From the NCBI GenBank assembly GCA_029931535.1, contig JAQPZY010001190.1:62001-126000 (forward strand): a stretch of 64,000 nucleotides of DNA, written 5' to 3'. Origin of the DNA: Margaritifera margaritifera (Eukaryota > Mollusca > Bivalvia > Unionida > Margaritiferidae). Every line of letters begins with the position of its first letter. Position 1 is the first letter of the stretch. The notes beneath the pieces were generated by a model that was not told the DNA's origin, did not search any database, and saw only the letters and a list, made by a program, of their open reading frames with translations. The position numbers were made by a program, and so were the translations under genes. Below are positions 35,785-48,199 of the stretch, one piece after another.

Positions 35785-37759
35785 TTAAACAAGGTTCATA
35801 ACACATACGTCACACTTGAGCAGTTCATTCAGTTCAGCTCTGAACTCCATATAGTCTTCGTTTTCCATTGAAAGTTCCAAAATTATGCCGCATGTCTGCG
35901 CAACTGGTCTTCGTGCAAATCCAGACAGTGTGCTAAATCGTACAAAAATTGGGTAAAATTACCTTTTCCATCCATTAGCATGGTGTTTGATCCAGTGCAA
36001 AATCTAAGAAAGTTTTCAAGTTTGCAGGCATCCAGATATACCTTTTCAGATATTTTGATACATTATGTTCTGAAGGTGTCATATTTTCTGGAAAATTCAA
36101 CACATTCAGCATTTTCTTTGATGAAAGGTTAAGTTTATCGTAGAGATTCTGCAAATAATCCTCAAGCTGAAAATTACAATCCTGCAAGCTTTTATGCCAA
36201 CATTTTTTAATGAAGCTTGGCTGCTTAATAAATTTTGTATGTGCAATTTCTCCAATAACTTTGAAGATACTGTCAGGAGAGGGTACTACTCTGTACTCAT
36301 GCCCGCTCAAAACGTCTACACCATCATTCTCATCAAACTGACCTCTCATCGCTTTTTGCAACACTTCTTTATTAGCATTTGGAATGTATTCTAAGTATTC
36401 AGAAATCAGTTTGTCTTGGTTTGATCCAAAAGTGTCCATTCTGTAAATGCCATATATGCCTTGAAGGCCTTTGACAAACGAATTGGAAAGTATATTTGTC
36501 CAGTCCAGCCATGCGCAAAAATCTTCGCTATCACTGCCCAGCCTAAGGGCGTAAAGTCATGGCGGAGGACTGGGACCTTAACTGTATTTCCTAGTGTACA
36601 CTGTTTCTAGAACGTGTCCCAAAATTATGTGAGAGTGTCACAGAGGACCCATCCATTGTCTTCCGCCACCTCTTTGTCTCCATTTGGAAGAAGTAACTCC
36701 ACCTTCAGATTATCCTTAAAACAATTTAATCTAATCTTGATCAATTCCTGTAATTCTTTAGATACGTGTCCTCTGTACAATTTCACAATGATTTATCGTG
36801 GCATTGTCTCTGCAGTTGCAGATGAAGTTTCTTCGTTGTTACTACTGTGATCAATGAACTGTATTTCTCCGAGACTATCCTCGTAGAAGATGGTGGCAAT
36901 GTTTTCTTCAGTGATGACATTATGGTCAATGATATACTGTTCTTCAAAATTGTCCACCAATGCAATGGTACCACAGTTCGGTTCATGATATATTACCATG
37001 GATGAATATGCAACAGGGCTATCTGTGAGAATGAAATTGTTTCTGCAAGTCCGTTTTGTGATGGTGCAGTGGCACTGCTGTTGGTGTTGTTTACATTTCC
37101 ATCATGAAAAGAAATATCTGGTAGAGAGTTATCATCTTCTTTGTACACTGAATGGTCTGATTCCTGAAGGACATTAATGTCGTTATCTGCAACTTTCTTT
37201 CTTATGGCCAGATAGAATCGGATTTTTTGCAGTTTCATGCTTTCGATCACTTTCATGACGGTCACGCCATCTCCCAGGCTTATTTGCTTGAAATCCATTA
37301 TGTCATACTCATAGTCACTTTCTGTACCAAATGAAAAATGTTCATCTCGGAAGAACATATGCTTTGCCTTCTCCAGCAGGGTCTCTTTCTTACTTTCTTC
37401 AGGAACTTTAACCTTTCTTCTTCCACCTCTATTTTTCACCCTAACATGGACATACATCTGCTTCTGTGTGTCATATACCATTAATCCAATTTCAATTGAT
37501 CTATCCTTTCTCATGGCGTTCTTTGCAGATGTTTCTGCGCAGGTAGTATAGGGCTTTTCATGCGAAGAACTTGGCTCGGGTTCCTCACAGTTTTTCCTCT
37601 GCAGTTTGTGTTTTAGCTTTTCCAGAAGGCTCTTTTTTCAAGTCCCTTTCGCTTCATTTTGCTGGCTACGAACGATCTAAGTGCCAATGGGTCCCCGTAC
37701 TTTGGGATAAATGATTTCAGTTCGTCCTCTGTCATCAATTTCACACCCTCTTTATCAAT
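35785..37759 (-). pseudogene. HECT-like (G2E3-like) ubiquitin-ligase family pseudogene
   Basis: The exon starts after the acceptor TTTTGTATTTCAG at 37759. It encodes LMTEDELKSFIPKYGDPLAL (an N-terminal module of this family), a basic beta-rich module (RSIEIGLMVYDTQKQMYVHV to KLQKIRFYLAIRKK), then the HECT-like region: IVKLYRGHVSKEL, LPNGDKEVAEDNGWVL, KQCTLGNTVKVPVLRHDF, IGEIAHTKFIKQPSFIKKCW and finally FARRPVAQTCGIILELS, with a stop at 35785-35787. Lesions: frame changes in the A6 run at 37623-37628, near 37030, near 36440 and near 35955, and in-frame stops at 36793, 36625 and 36607. The family binds ubiquitin through a C-terminal Cys, here within QTCG. With this many lesions it is dead. Earlier exons were not found. 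Confidence 0.75.
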
Positions 37760-38362
37760 CTGAAATACAAAAGCACGAGTCCTGAGGGAGACTACTGGAG
37801 AAAGAGAAAAACAAGTTGGTGTGCAACAGATTAGTATATTAAACACACACACACACACACCATTCCTGCTATTTTTCTCAGATTTAAAAGGTAAAAATCT
37901 ATAACCACATCCTATCAAATTCCTAAAAATGATGTAACTACCTCATATGATGTAGAAGAAAATACTCATCGTTACCTACAGTCATGAAAACCTGAGAATA
38001 AACAAAGAAATCTGTTCAATTTTTGCATTAATTGTACTACACTGTCAATCACTGATATTATCACATTTTTAAAATACTGCTACAGAAAATGGATCAACAT
38101 TTGACACAGGATAATTTTGGTTTCCCTATATGTAGGTAACAATCGTTTGTGTTATTGAAAACGGAGAGTACATGTACAACTAATCATACAACTTAATGGA
38201 TAAGCTAAAAACAATTTAAAAGTGATACTTTTGAAAATAATATGTACATGTACTACTACCTCTAATACATATGTGTTCATTTGTTAAATAGTAAAGAAAC
38301 ATATGTCAACCTTTTAAGTAAAACTAATATAGGCATCAATTCTATTACATCATATTAGACAA
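37760..38362. other. Intron-like or intergenic DNA upstream of the HECT-like exon
   Basis: Holds a short CA tract (37843-37860) and AT-rich DNA. I found no further exon of the pseudogene. Confidence 0.45.
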
Positions 38363-38570
38363 TGGTGTATGACATTTGCATGTGAGACAGTGTCGGTATT
38401 AGGCAATGGGGTATGACATTTGCATGTGAGACAGTGTCGGTATTAGGCAATGGGGTATGACATTTGCATGTGAGACAGTGTCGGTATTAGGCAATGGGGT
38501 ATGACATTTGCATGTGAGACAGTGTCGGTATTAGGCAATGGGGTATGACATTTGCATGTGAGACAGAGTC
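38363..38570. repeat. Minisatellite, 44-bp unit, about 4.7 copies
   Basis: Near-identical copies of GACATTTGCATGTGAGACAG, TGTCGGTATTAGGCAATGGG, GTAT. Very low divergence implies recent expansion. Each unit holds the octamer-like ATTTGCAT. Confidence 0.96.
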
Positions 38571-39240
38571 GGAGGCAAACTAATTATAGACTGAACTCCT
38601 CACTGATTATACATATGTAAAAGTAGTTGTAGTAATAGATTCAAGTTAGCAAATAAGAACAAAAATATTGAAACTCTGTTGAAAAATCATCTATGGTGTT
38701 TACACCCCTAGTTGTTTCCTGAAATAAGAGAATTGTTTGCCTTATATGCAGCAAAATATAAAACAATTACGTTTTTTTTTACCGCTACACAACAAAACAA
38801 CAACTTATGATATTTATACAATTCCTAAACAGATTATAATGAAACAAAGGATTTTCGACATTTAAATGATTTTGGACCAGTTTAGTATTGAGTAAAACCT
38901 ATGTGTATGTGTCACTTGTATGTTAAATGATAATTGGTGATTGTTTGGGGAGGGGGGGGGGGGTACATCGGCATTTTTGGCAACTTAATTACTTAATCCA
39001 GATATCACTAATAGTAGCTAGTATTTGTTAAGACCAGTGGAATGATTATGTTGAGCTTCTCTTTTGGCATCACTAAGTTGATTACGTTCCTTATATATTT
39101 CCCTTATTTTTCTACATATTTGATGAAATGTATGTATGTAGGTAGGTAGGTAGGATTGAGATTAATAGCACGTGTCCACAATCATGGCTATATAGTGCCG
39201 ATTACAAGTAAATTTCTAAAAATATGAAGACAAGAAGACT
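38571..39240. other. Non-coding with a G run
   Basis: G run at 38952-38963 and a short (GTAG)n near 39130-39154. No gene. Confidence 0.55.
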
Positions 39241-39668
39241 ACTGTAAACGGCTCATGATACACCCACCCCATGTTTAACACTTCTCTTTGTAGGCAGCTG
39301 AAATCTTTGCACATAAAACATTTGTCTTCTTACAGTCAGAATGACCTTGACCTTTTACCCCCAAATAAATAGGCTTCTTCCTTACTCTAAGTAAAACCAT
39401 CCAAAAGTTTAGGCCAGCTGCCCAGGTCTGTGATGTAGAACTATTGTTATTGTGCGTAAACCATTTTTCTTGTTTCAGTAAGTGAGCTTGACCTTTATCC
39501 TTTTGTCCCAAAAATGAAGCCTTCTTCCTTACCCCATCCACAATGTTTGGTAACTGTAGGTGGTGGACAAATAAAGTTATTGTGCAGAAGCGAAACTGGT
39601 AACAGACAGACAGAGGGACGGACAACATCTTAACATAATACGTTCCACCTTATGGTGGGTGTATAAGT
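39241..39668. mobile_element. Terminal-inverted-repeat element with GACCTTGACC motifs, copy 2
   Basis: Left end ACTGTAAACGGCTCATGATA followed by CACCCACCCC, right end ACCTTATGGTGGGTGTATAA, so TACACCCACC-like termini are inverted. The internal halves carry AATGACCTTGACCTTTTACC and GAGCTTGACCTTTATCC, followed by GGTAACAGACAGACAGAGGG. The order matches 33901-34335. No coding capacity. Confidence 0.7.
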
Positions 39669-39908
39669 ATTTTAAAAAACTTTAGTAAGACAAAGACTTC
39701 CAGATGAATATAAACATATAGCCTTACAAGATACAGGATAAAAGGCAAAAATGTTAAAAATCTAGAAAAGGTATAGAAAATAATAAAGGTAAACAAAACA
39801 TTTTTAAATTGAAATCCAGTGCATTAGTTATAAGTTTAGATGTACTTAGAATATGGTACTAATGTTAGGCACTAACTTGAACATGACATATCAAAACATC
39901 AGATTAGG

Positions 39909-40141
39909 TTATGTTGCACTGTTTGGAAATTGTTGCATTGTAATGAAATTACTAATTTTAGTGCAAGTGATCTTTCCGGAACTGGCGGAATCAAACCTAT
40001 TTTTTTTTATCCTAGCCCATTCAAAAGCAAAATCTAACTCAATAAACGTTTCATTTTCCAATTTAGGCTTTGGTGCTGCTTTTTCTATTAAATGTAAGGA
40101 ACATTTTTCACTGGTTATCAAAAACTCCAGAAAAATCTGAG
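39909..40141 (-). CDS. Unrecognised exon-like frame
   Basis: After a good acceptor-like ATTTCTTCTCAG (40142) the minus strand is open for about 75 codons with protein-like composition: TSEKCSLHLIEKAAPKPKLE, ETFIELDFAFEWARIKK. No donor was found before the stop at 39909. It lies on the same strand as, and upstream of, the HECT-like pseudogene, so it might be an earlier exon of that or another gene. No domain recognised. Confidence 0.22.
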
Positions 40142-41984
40142 AAGAAATATTAACTATTTTCTTCAGTAACAGAACAAAAAGTGAAAAGTAACTAACTTTC
40201 TCACCTCTCGTCTATTTTACAATCTCCTGCGAAACTCCTCTACTCAGCAAAAAGTTGTCCATACCTACACAAAACCTGGATTTAAAAAAAGAAATATTAA
40301 TTTGCCTTCATCAGCTCACTACAAAGGTAATTACCGTATATAATGTATACATTATCTATGTCTCTTTTTATTCAACTGGATGGCGTGTATTAGATTGTTT
40401 TAATATTATCATCCTGCAAAGCGCCTGTTTAACTGACGAGACAAGTGCAGACTAACATTTAAGTTCAATATTCAAATATCCTATTTCTATATGACAAATT
40501 CCTCATATGACGTAAATCATAAGTTTCCGCAAATATCAGCCAAAAAACCAAGACATGTGTGCGATAACTTTGCAATGTCCTTGTGCGTTTTGAAATATTA
40601 CATGAGCGTTTTATTTTGTTTCATTTTGTTTTGTTGTTTATTTGTGTTTTTACTAAGCGGAGGAAGGAATGAGTTTGATATATAATATGAATAGGTTGAG
40701 GCCGTCAGGTATCAAGTTTTCAGTGTGCCATATCCAAAACGTTCTTTTTGCCGCGACGGAACATTCAATTGAATTTGTAATGTACCACTTCAGTGAAATT
40801 CAGTGGATGGGATTTATAAAGTCGTCCCGTGAGATGAAGCTCTAGCATGCCAGAGAAAGCATTAATATATAAAGTAATATAGCTTTATTTTGTCCACAAA
40901 ATGTACATTTATGATGTTTTCAAGTGGATAGTTTGCAAGAACATTTCTTACATAACATTGATACCTTTTAAACACTATGACATATCTTATCTGCAAAATG
41001 TTTTGCACATCAACTTCCAACCTGGATGTGCATTACAGAGTTGTAGAATTGTCATAGCAAGAATAAGTACACCTAGTAAATAGCAAATCATTTTCTTCAC
41101 TTCTGAAGCTTTTGTTTTCGAGTATTGCCATTCAGTAAACATGTCATTTTTGGTTAATTACAACAATTCCTTGGAAATAGTATGGACGATTGTGATATGT
41201 TTTTACTTCCCCCACTCCCACCCCACCCACCCACCACCTCTGTAAGTGGGAATTCGCTTTGATGATACATATATAGTATAAAATCGAATAAGAAAGAGAT
41301 TAAACAGATTTATGTTTGGGTTCACTTAGAGAAAAATAATCGTTGCATTATGAATATGATAAAATAATTTTCATTTCAAAAGGAATTATGTAATTAGGGA
41401 CATCTTGAATATTATTCCGCACTATGGTTTTATCTCTGTCACCCATCAATAGGAATAAATCGAGTTAAAGAATTAACAGGAGTGCGAAGTTGGGGGGGGG
41501 GGCAGTTTTTTTTATTTTGCCTAGACAGTTCACGTTTCTTATCATATTTTTCTACATCTAGAGAAGACATTATTATAACTCAGCTAATTATGAAGTGTGA
41601 TAAAGGGCCAACTTGTCTAGTCTACTCAGAATCTAAAATACAATTTTAAATGTTCCTTTTCATAAAGATATCTGTCAGCATGTAAACATTCCCACACACC
41701 CAGTAACCATTTCTCCAGCGTATGTTAATTCAAACATTCTCCAAGCAGGTGCTTTGGCGAAAGTTTGAATAACAGCATCGTTTGTCCATGTATGGCTGCC
41801 TACACATTCCTTAGATTAAGCGAATAAGAAAATGAACTATTTCCTTTACATCTAAACTGTTTTTCATTATTTATTACTTCCCTAAAGGGTTTAAGGCTTT
41901 GATTAGGTCCAACAACAAAGAAATTCATGTATCTTGATTAAATTCTTCAATTAAATTATGAGGTAATAACTCGAAATTTCGAGA
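40142..41984. other. Non-coding, nothing recognised
   Basis: AT-rich with a C-rich stretch (41209-41240) and a G run (41491-41502). No credible gene in either strand. Confidence 0.45.
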
Positions 41985-42305
41985 TACCAAGTCGAACTTT
42001 CTAGATAATAACTCGAAATTTCGAGATACGATCTCAAAATTTTGAGATACTAAGTTGAATTTTCTAGTTACTAAGTCGAAATTTCGGGATAGTAACTCAA
42101 AATTTCGAGATAGTAAGTCGAAATTTCGAGTTACTAAGTCAAATTTTTAGAAACTAAGTCAAAATTTCGAGTTATTCAGTTGAAATTTCGAGATACTAAG
42201 ACGAAATTTCTAGATAATAACTCCAAATTTCGCGATACTAAGTTGAAGTTTCGAGTTACTAAATCAAAATTTCAAGATACTAACTCGAAATTTCGAGTTA
42301 CTTTC
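41985..42305. repeat. Array of 21-bp palindromic repeats, about 15 units
   Basis: Units of about 21 bp, such as GATACTAAGTCGAAATTTCG plus A, each centred on the self-complementary CGAAATTTCG and alternating GATACTAAG and GTTACTAAG linkers. The frame 42180-42377 translates the repeat (KFRDTK heptads). Single diverged units occur at 13760, 23680 and 30800. Confidence 0.93.
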
Positions 42306-42555
42306 GACAGGAAAAATCAATTCTCTTGCCCCGAATGCTCCGTCGTAGATATATCCAGTATTATGCCCGTAAAATAATGGCCCTGAATACAGATTGGAAC
42401 ATCAGAGCATCAATTTATAGTAGGTGGTTGATTTCAGCATAGCATGTTAATAGTAGCAATTGTGTGAATTTTCGTATGCAATTGCAAATGCGTGCAAACA
42501 TAAGTGCGTATCTTCTATACTAATATGTCCGTAAACCATTAGCTTGTCAATATAT

Positions 42556-42670
42556 CGGACATCTACGGCATAGTGTCTGTGACACGGCATGGTGTCTGTG
42601 ACACGGCATGGTGTCTCAGACACGGCATGGTGTCTGTGACAGTGACACGGCATGGTGTCTGTGACACGGC
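42556..42670. repeat. Short tandem array of GGCATGGTGTCTGTGACAC
   Basis: About five copies of a 17-19 bp unit with small length changes. The minus-strand frame across it (42447-42680) is a repeat artefact. Confidence 0.92.
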
Positions 42671-43228
42671 TGCCTAGCATACAGTTTAGGATCTTCCATA
42701 CTTTCTTGATGCAATTTTAAGTGCGGAAAGGACCTTGTATGAGGATACCTATGAGAATTTATAATCTGATTGATATTCTAAGGTACCTCAATTTAAAAAG
42801 AAAACCGTGACGGAAAGAAGACTGAAAAAAGAGAATATACAAAATCTCTCATGTCTGTCTATTTGTCTGTTTGCATCTTTATCATATCATAGGGATTGTT
42901 AAATACCAATGTTGAAAATCATGAATTTTTAATTTCATTTTTTTATATATCAAACTTGTCTTGAACTCATATACTTTTGAGGTTCGTTTTAATCAAAATG
43001 TGTTCAAAGTCCATTTCTCTATAATTACACTCCCTTGATAAAACAATCACGGAAGACATATGTGAAAACAAGAGACAATGTTTTTTACTGTTGCGCCTGC
43101 AAAATTGGCGCAGTACATTCTTGCAGTCTTCGTGTAGAGGGAGCTTGTATGATCGCAATAATTTGAACAACCAGCATCGATGGAAAGGATTTTGGTGGAC
43201 ATTATGAACCATTTATAATAAACTTAAC

Positions 43229-43230
<2 letters not shown>
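42671..43230. other. Non-coding, nothing recognised
   Basis: The minus-strand frame at 42967-43212 has no recognisable features. Confidence 0.45.
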
Positions 43231-43302
<72 letters not shown>

Positions 43303-43490
43303 GACAGACAGACAGAGACAGACATACAACGAAAGAGAGACAGAGAAACAGAGATTCATCCACTTATTCATTCTCTTTTCTATCTCTCTTTATTTCGCTT
43401 CTAATAGCTTCAGAATAGATGGACACATACATACATACATACATACATACATACATACATACATACATACATACATACATACATACATAC
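43231..43490. repeat. (GA)n, (CAGA)n and (CATA)n microsatellites
   Basis: GA tract 43231-43290, CAGA-rich run to about 43325, then a (CATA)n tract at 43424-43490 directly in front of LINE A. Confidence 0.95.
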
Positions 43491-43499
43491 CGATTTTTT

Positions 43500-46400
43500 T
43501 AACGCAGGTGCATATGGCGGAACGAGAGACAAATGTAGATATTGAAATTATTATTCAAGGCATGATAAAATATTACATGACGCGGCCTCTAAGTTCCTGC
43601 CCATAAAGAGGTTTTGCCCGTATGCTAACCCATATTGGAAACTACTAAACGTAAAAAGGTTTCACACGGAAATGCGACAGAAACGTAGAGAATGGATCTC
43701 TAATGGTAGGCCGCGAGGCTGGGTATACCTGGCATACGCGAATTATAAGAAGGCGAAGATATTGTTTGCAAAAGAATTGTTGAAAGCTAAAGAAACGTAC
43801 GACAGCAAACAATTCAGCGAGCTTGAAAAGGCTGCAGAGCTTGATATTTCTACGTTTTATAAATTATTACGGAAGAAACGATATAAGCATGAATACACTT
43901 TCGAAATCGAATCAAACGGAATAATTGTACGCGACCTCCACTCTATTCGTGAGTTGAGGGCAAATCATTTCTCTAGGTTGTCATTACCTGACAACACTTA
44001 TTTGTATGATGAGAATCATTGCCAGATGGTGCCAGCAGAGGTTAGAAAGTACAACAAAGAAACATATTCTCACTTTGATAAAATTGTTGATAAAACCCCC
44101 ACAAGAGAAGAAATAAGCTCTTCAATCAGATCTCTCAATAAAGATAAGGCCTGTGGTCCCGAAGGTATTTTTGCTGAGCATTTACTTTTTGCGAACCTTC
44201 CAAGCAGTGTACGGTTACTTAAAATTGTATTAACAAAAGTGTACGAGACCGAGAAGTACCCGCGCCACTTTAAACAAGGCATTGTATTACCACGCGTTAA
44301 AGGTGGGAGGAAGAACAAATTAGATACGAATAATTATTGGAATATAACTATAGTTCCTGTGTTTCAGAAAGTCCTAGAAAATAATTATATACAATAGACT
44401 AGTTATCTTTTCTGAACCGATTTCTTTCCCAAACCCATTACAACAGTGCTTTAGAAACAACTACGGTAGTATAACTGCAGCTTTCTGTATCAAGGAAGTG
44501 ATATGCTATTATATGGAAAGAGATTCTTCTGTCTATGTTACGTTTCTAGATAACGCTAAAGCATTCAACACAGTTTGGCATAGTGGGTTATTTTACAAGT
44601 TGTACAGACTTGGAATCCAAGGGAAGACCTGGCGCATCATGAAAGACTCGTTCGAGAGCGTGACATGTTCTGTCTTATTTGCGGGCAAACAGTCTGAACG
44701 TTTCGGTATTAAGCAGGGAGTAGGTCAGAAAAGCACCTTGTCTGCGTGGTTCTTTCTTGTAATGATAGATGATCTGATCACCGAACTGGATCAAACCTTG
44801 TGTGGTCTAAAAATTGCTGATCTCCATCTGTCTTGTGTCTTATTAGCGGACGACACCAATGTAATGGCTAATTCGCATCATTCGATGCAACATTTGGTTG
44901 ATAAAATTTCTAGCTACGCGAGAAGGTGGAGACTTAGATATAACGCAGATAAAAGTTGCACTGTTTTGTTCACTAACAAAAGAACGGCTGTTTTCCCCTC
45001 TTTTCTGTTGGACAAATCTCAAATCCCAGCAGTCAAAAGTAAGAAGTATGCCAGAGTACCTCTAGCATACAACTTAAAATCAAAATACGCTATAGAAGAA
45101 GCATGCGATAAGGGCAAACATTTGTTAAACTCCTTTTATTTTATTGGCATCAGAGATGGCGGAATGAATCCCTTAGCAAGTCTGAAAATATGGAAGAAAA
45201 TTACTCTGCCCTCGGTTCTATATGGATGCGAACTATGGTCGGGCATCCCACATTCTATGATAGAAAAACTGGAGTTATGCCAGAGGTATGCAGCAAGAAG
45301 TATGCAAGCTTTAGATAAGGACTCGCCTACAGAAAGCAACGTGCAGTACTTTAGGACTTTGGCCAATGGAAGCATACGTAGCTAAGGCGAAATTATCCTT
45401 TTTCAATAGACTGTGTGTGGGCGAGTGGTCTTATATCTGTACCAGCCATTGACAGAATAACTAAGAAATACGGCATGGGAAACATTCTTTTAGACTACGC
45501 AGTAAAAGTCCAGCCGGAAGAGAAAAGGGTTTGAAATCGACACATTAGTTATGTTATTCAAAGTCAAGAAGAAACTTTCTGGAGATCAAATATGCAATTA
45601 AGGGATGATCTAATTCACTTCAGAAATATTCATTTAGATTTAAAACCAAGTAACATGTGGTTTCTTGGACGTAAATATCCATAGATGTTATGGCCTTTGT
45701 CTGAAGTAGTGAAACTATCTGTCATGCCTGTTGTTAAATCTGTGATATGTAAACTCTGTGGAAAAGGGGTTGACGACAGAGCGAAACGTCTTATTGTAAT
45801 TTGTGAGATGCTACTTGAAGAATGTAATGATTATTTTGAGAGAGTGATTGACACTTTAGAGGTAAGAGACGGGATTGACTTATTCAACCAGGAAGATGAT
45901 ATTTTGTTAGAGACACTTCTTGGAAGCAGGGGTGACTGTTTGACCTCTATCAATGACAATGTATGGAATAGACTAATGCTGGTTACAGCGGGTGGTATAG
46001 ATTCATTATACAAGAAAATACATGCCATACCTACAACCAACTTGTCCTAACATAGGAGCAAAAAAGTAGTACAGTATCGTTTAATGAAACTAAATCTGTC
46101 CAAAGTCTCGCTATAAATTTCGTGAATGTTGCTGTATAACAACCCATGGGGATGTAATGCCCTTTGTTTCATATATAATAATTTTACCACATATTGTCAC
46201 CTCTGTTTCTCTTTATCCACACGGGACTTGCTCCCTGTTATTCTTATTTTTATTGGAATTTCGCTGTCTTAATTGTGTCACTGTTTACTGCACAAAAGAT
46301 ATTTGTAAATCATCCTTTAATACATACATCAGGACGTACAGCAAAAGATTTCGATTTCTCTGGTCTCCTTTTAATAGTACAGATGTATCTGCCCTAAGAG

Positions 46401-48027
46401 TCGTCCGCCTACTGTAAAGTAGGTATTTCAGAGATTAAATCTCATTGATAATTACCCACATTTATCACGAATCAGGAAAGATACATATTGCTACCATCTG
46501 TATACATTTTCCTATTTGTTGTTACTCTAAACGTGCTCTAAACGTCTCAGTGCGAAAATTAAGTATTATATCAATTATATTCCAAGCACACAAAGTAGGT
46601 ACTTATCGCTTGAACAATAGATGTCACGTGTACATGTATTATTTTTGGTACTAGTACTTGCACCATGTAAGTGTTTATAGAATGACCAGGGTTATACTTG
46701 GCTAAGTGAAAGCAATTCCGGTACATCTAAAGATATATTTCTTTGGTTTTACATAATTATATATTCCGCAATTGTAAATATGTTTATCATTAGGTGCTGT
46801 GTTTCAGGATCACGCTTTAGCCTGAATCAGATAAACCTGATGCTATCTCTGTTTACTAGGAAATAAAATCAGTCGGCCAACAATGAATGCATACACACAT
46901 ATATAGATACACACACCCACCCACACACACATACACGCATGGAAGCATACATACACGCATACATGCGTACATTTATCATGTGGTATGAAAGTCACATATT
47001 GTTACCATTTGTATAAATTTTCCATCTGTGTTGTTCTATTTATATTTGTTGGGCTATGTACGTATAATTGCATTAACGTATCAGTCACCAGCTTTTGGAT
47101 TAATTATAGCATAATTCTCAAACATATCCAAAAACACATAAAAGTCCTTGTCTTTCCTATTTTAAGGTTATTGTTAATAGTGTAACAATATATGCTATAT
47201 ACTAGATGTACAGCATCAGCCAAATGTTCAAAGAAGGCTGGGGCCTTATTAAGATAAATGATATTTAGTTCCAAAATTTCTTGGACATAATTGTCTGATT
47301 ATATGTATTATTATGTTTCATCTTGTCTTAGCTTACGCAGTATGTCTCTTTTATCTTTTTACTCTGATCCTTATTGTGTTTCATGTTCTTGTAATATCCA
47401 TGATTTGATTAACATGATGTATTTTTTGTTGAAGAGGAAACAAAGTCAGTCAGTTAGACAGTCATGCATACACGCACGCACGCAAGCACACATGCATACA
47501 AACATACATACATACATACATGCATACATCTGTCATGTAGCAAGAAATGCACATATTGTTACCATTTGTATAAGTTTTCCATTTCCTTGTCTTTACTATC
47601 TCAAAGTTAATGTTAATCATGTAACAATATTGGCGTACTGACAGTCATTGTATCATTAACAGCATCAGGCAAGTGTTTAAAGAACATTAGTGCCATGCTA
47701 AGCTAAATTATATTTTGTTCTGATATTTCTATAGACATATTTATATGATTGCATCTATTAAGATGTTTCGTTTTGTAAATACGTTAGTTGACGCAGTATT
47801 TCTCTGTTAGTTATGTCACTTTGATTCCTTGTTTTGTTTCATGATCTTGTATTTTCCTGAATTTGATAACCTGATGTAATCTCTGTTGAAGAGGAAATAA
47901 AGTCATACATACATACATACATACATACATACATACATACATACATACATACATACATACATACATACATACATACACATACATACATACATACATACAT
48001 ACATACATACATACATACATACATACA

Positions 48028-48056
<29 letters not shown>
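43500..48056 (+). mobile_element. LINE A (non-LTR retrotransposon) with tripled 3' region
   Basis: A 5'-truncated LINE: the ORF2 relic at 43546-46050 is followed by about 1.9 kb of 3' sequence ending in (CATA)n at 47904-48056. Within it, three related blocks each carry an ACATATTGTTACCATTTGTA-like phrase and end GAGGAAATAAAGTCA-like: 46480-46875, 46995-47455, 47550-47903. Only the third is followed by the long CATA tail, while the first two have short ACACAT/CATA-rich stretches at the same place. The AATAAA inside GGAAATAAAGTC may serve as the polyadenylation signal. The start, just after another (CATA)n, is set by the open frame, not by a true 5' end. Confidence 0.75.
43546..46050 (+). pseudogene. 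LINE A reverse transcriptase ORF
   Basis: Open from 43546 (after a TGA) to 44397, then a slip near 44380 into the frame running to 45385, then a third frame to 46050 with TGA and TAG stops near 45530 and 45682. Motifs in order: a linker with KFLPIKRFCPYANPYWKLL, the RT finger motif LNKDKACGPEGI, palm motif A VTFLDNAKAFNTVWH (the first Asp kept, AFN in place of AFD), GIKQGVGQKSTLSAWFF, motif C LADDTNVMAN (an LADD variant of YADD), CTVLFTNK, and a C-terminal CKLCGKG...C zinc-knuckle-like stretch. The endonuclease is missing. It is inactive, and the LINE clade is unassigned. Confidence 0.85.
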
Positions 48057-48058
<2 letters not shown>

Positions 48059-48199
48059 GTCACAGGGTTTAAAATAAAGTCAAGGGACTTCAACTGACTT
48101 ACTGGAATTTTATTGTATGGCTTGATCTGCAATGTAGATATGAAAACAAGACTAGTTTTCATCACAGCAAAAAATTACATCTTCATTATAACATTGCTG

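Noticed and set aside
35785..37759. Working HECT ligase with sequencing errors
   Set aside because: One homopolymer slip could be an error, but four frame changes and three stops together are better explained by decay.
42180..42377. KFRDTK heptad-repeat protein
   Set aside because: It is a translation of the 21-bp palindromic array. A 21-bp unit always gives a heptad, so the open frame is expected by chance.
44070..44318. Minus-strand frame opposite the LINE A RT, and 45136-45375 likewise
   Set aside because: They are shadows of the RT frame on the other strand.
47811..48165. Minus-strand frames of 81 and 108 codons with YVCM repeats
   Set aside because: They translate the (CATA)n microsatellite tail of LINE A.
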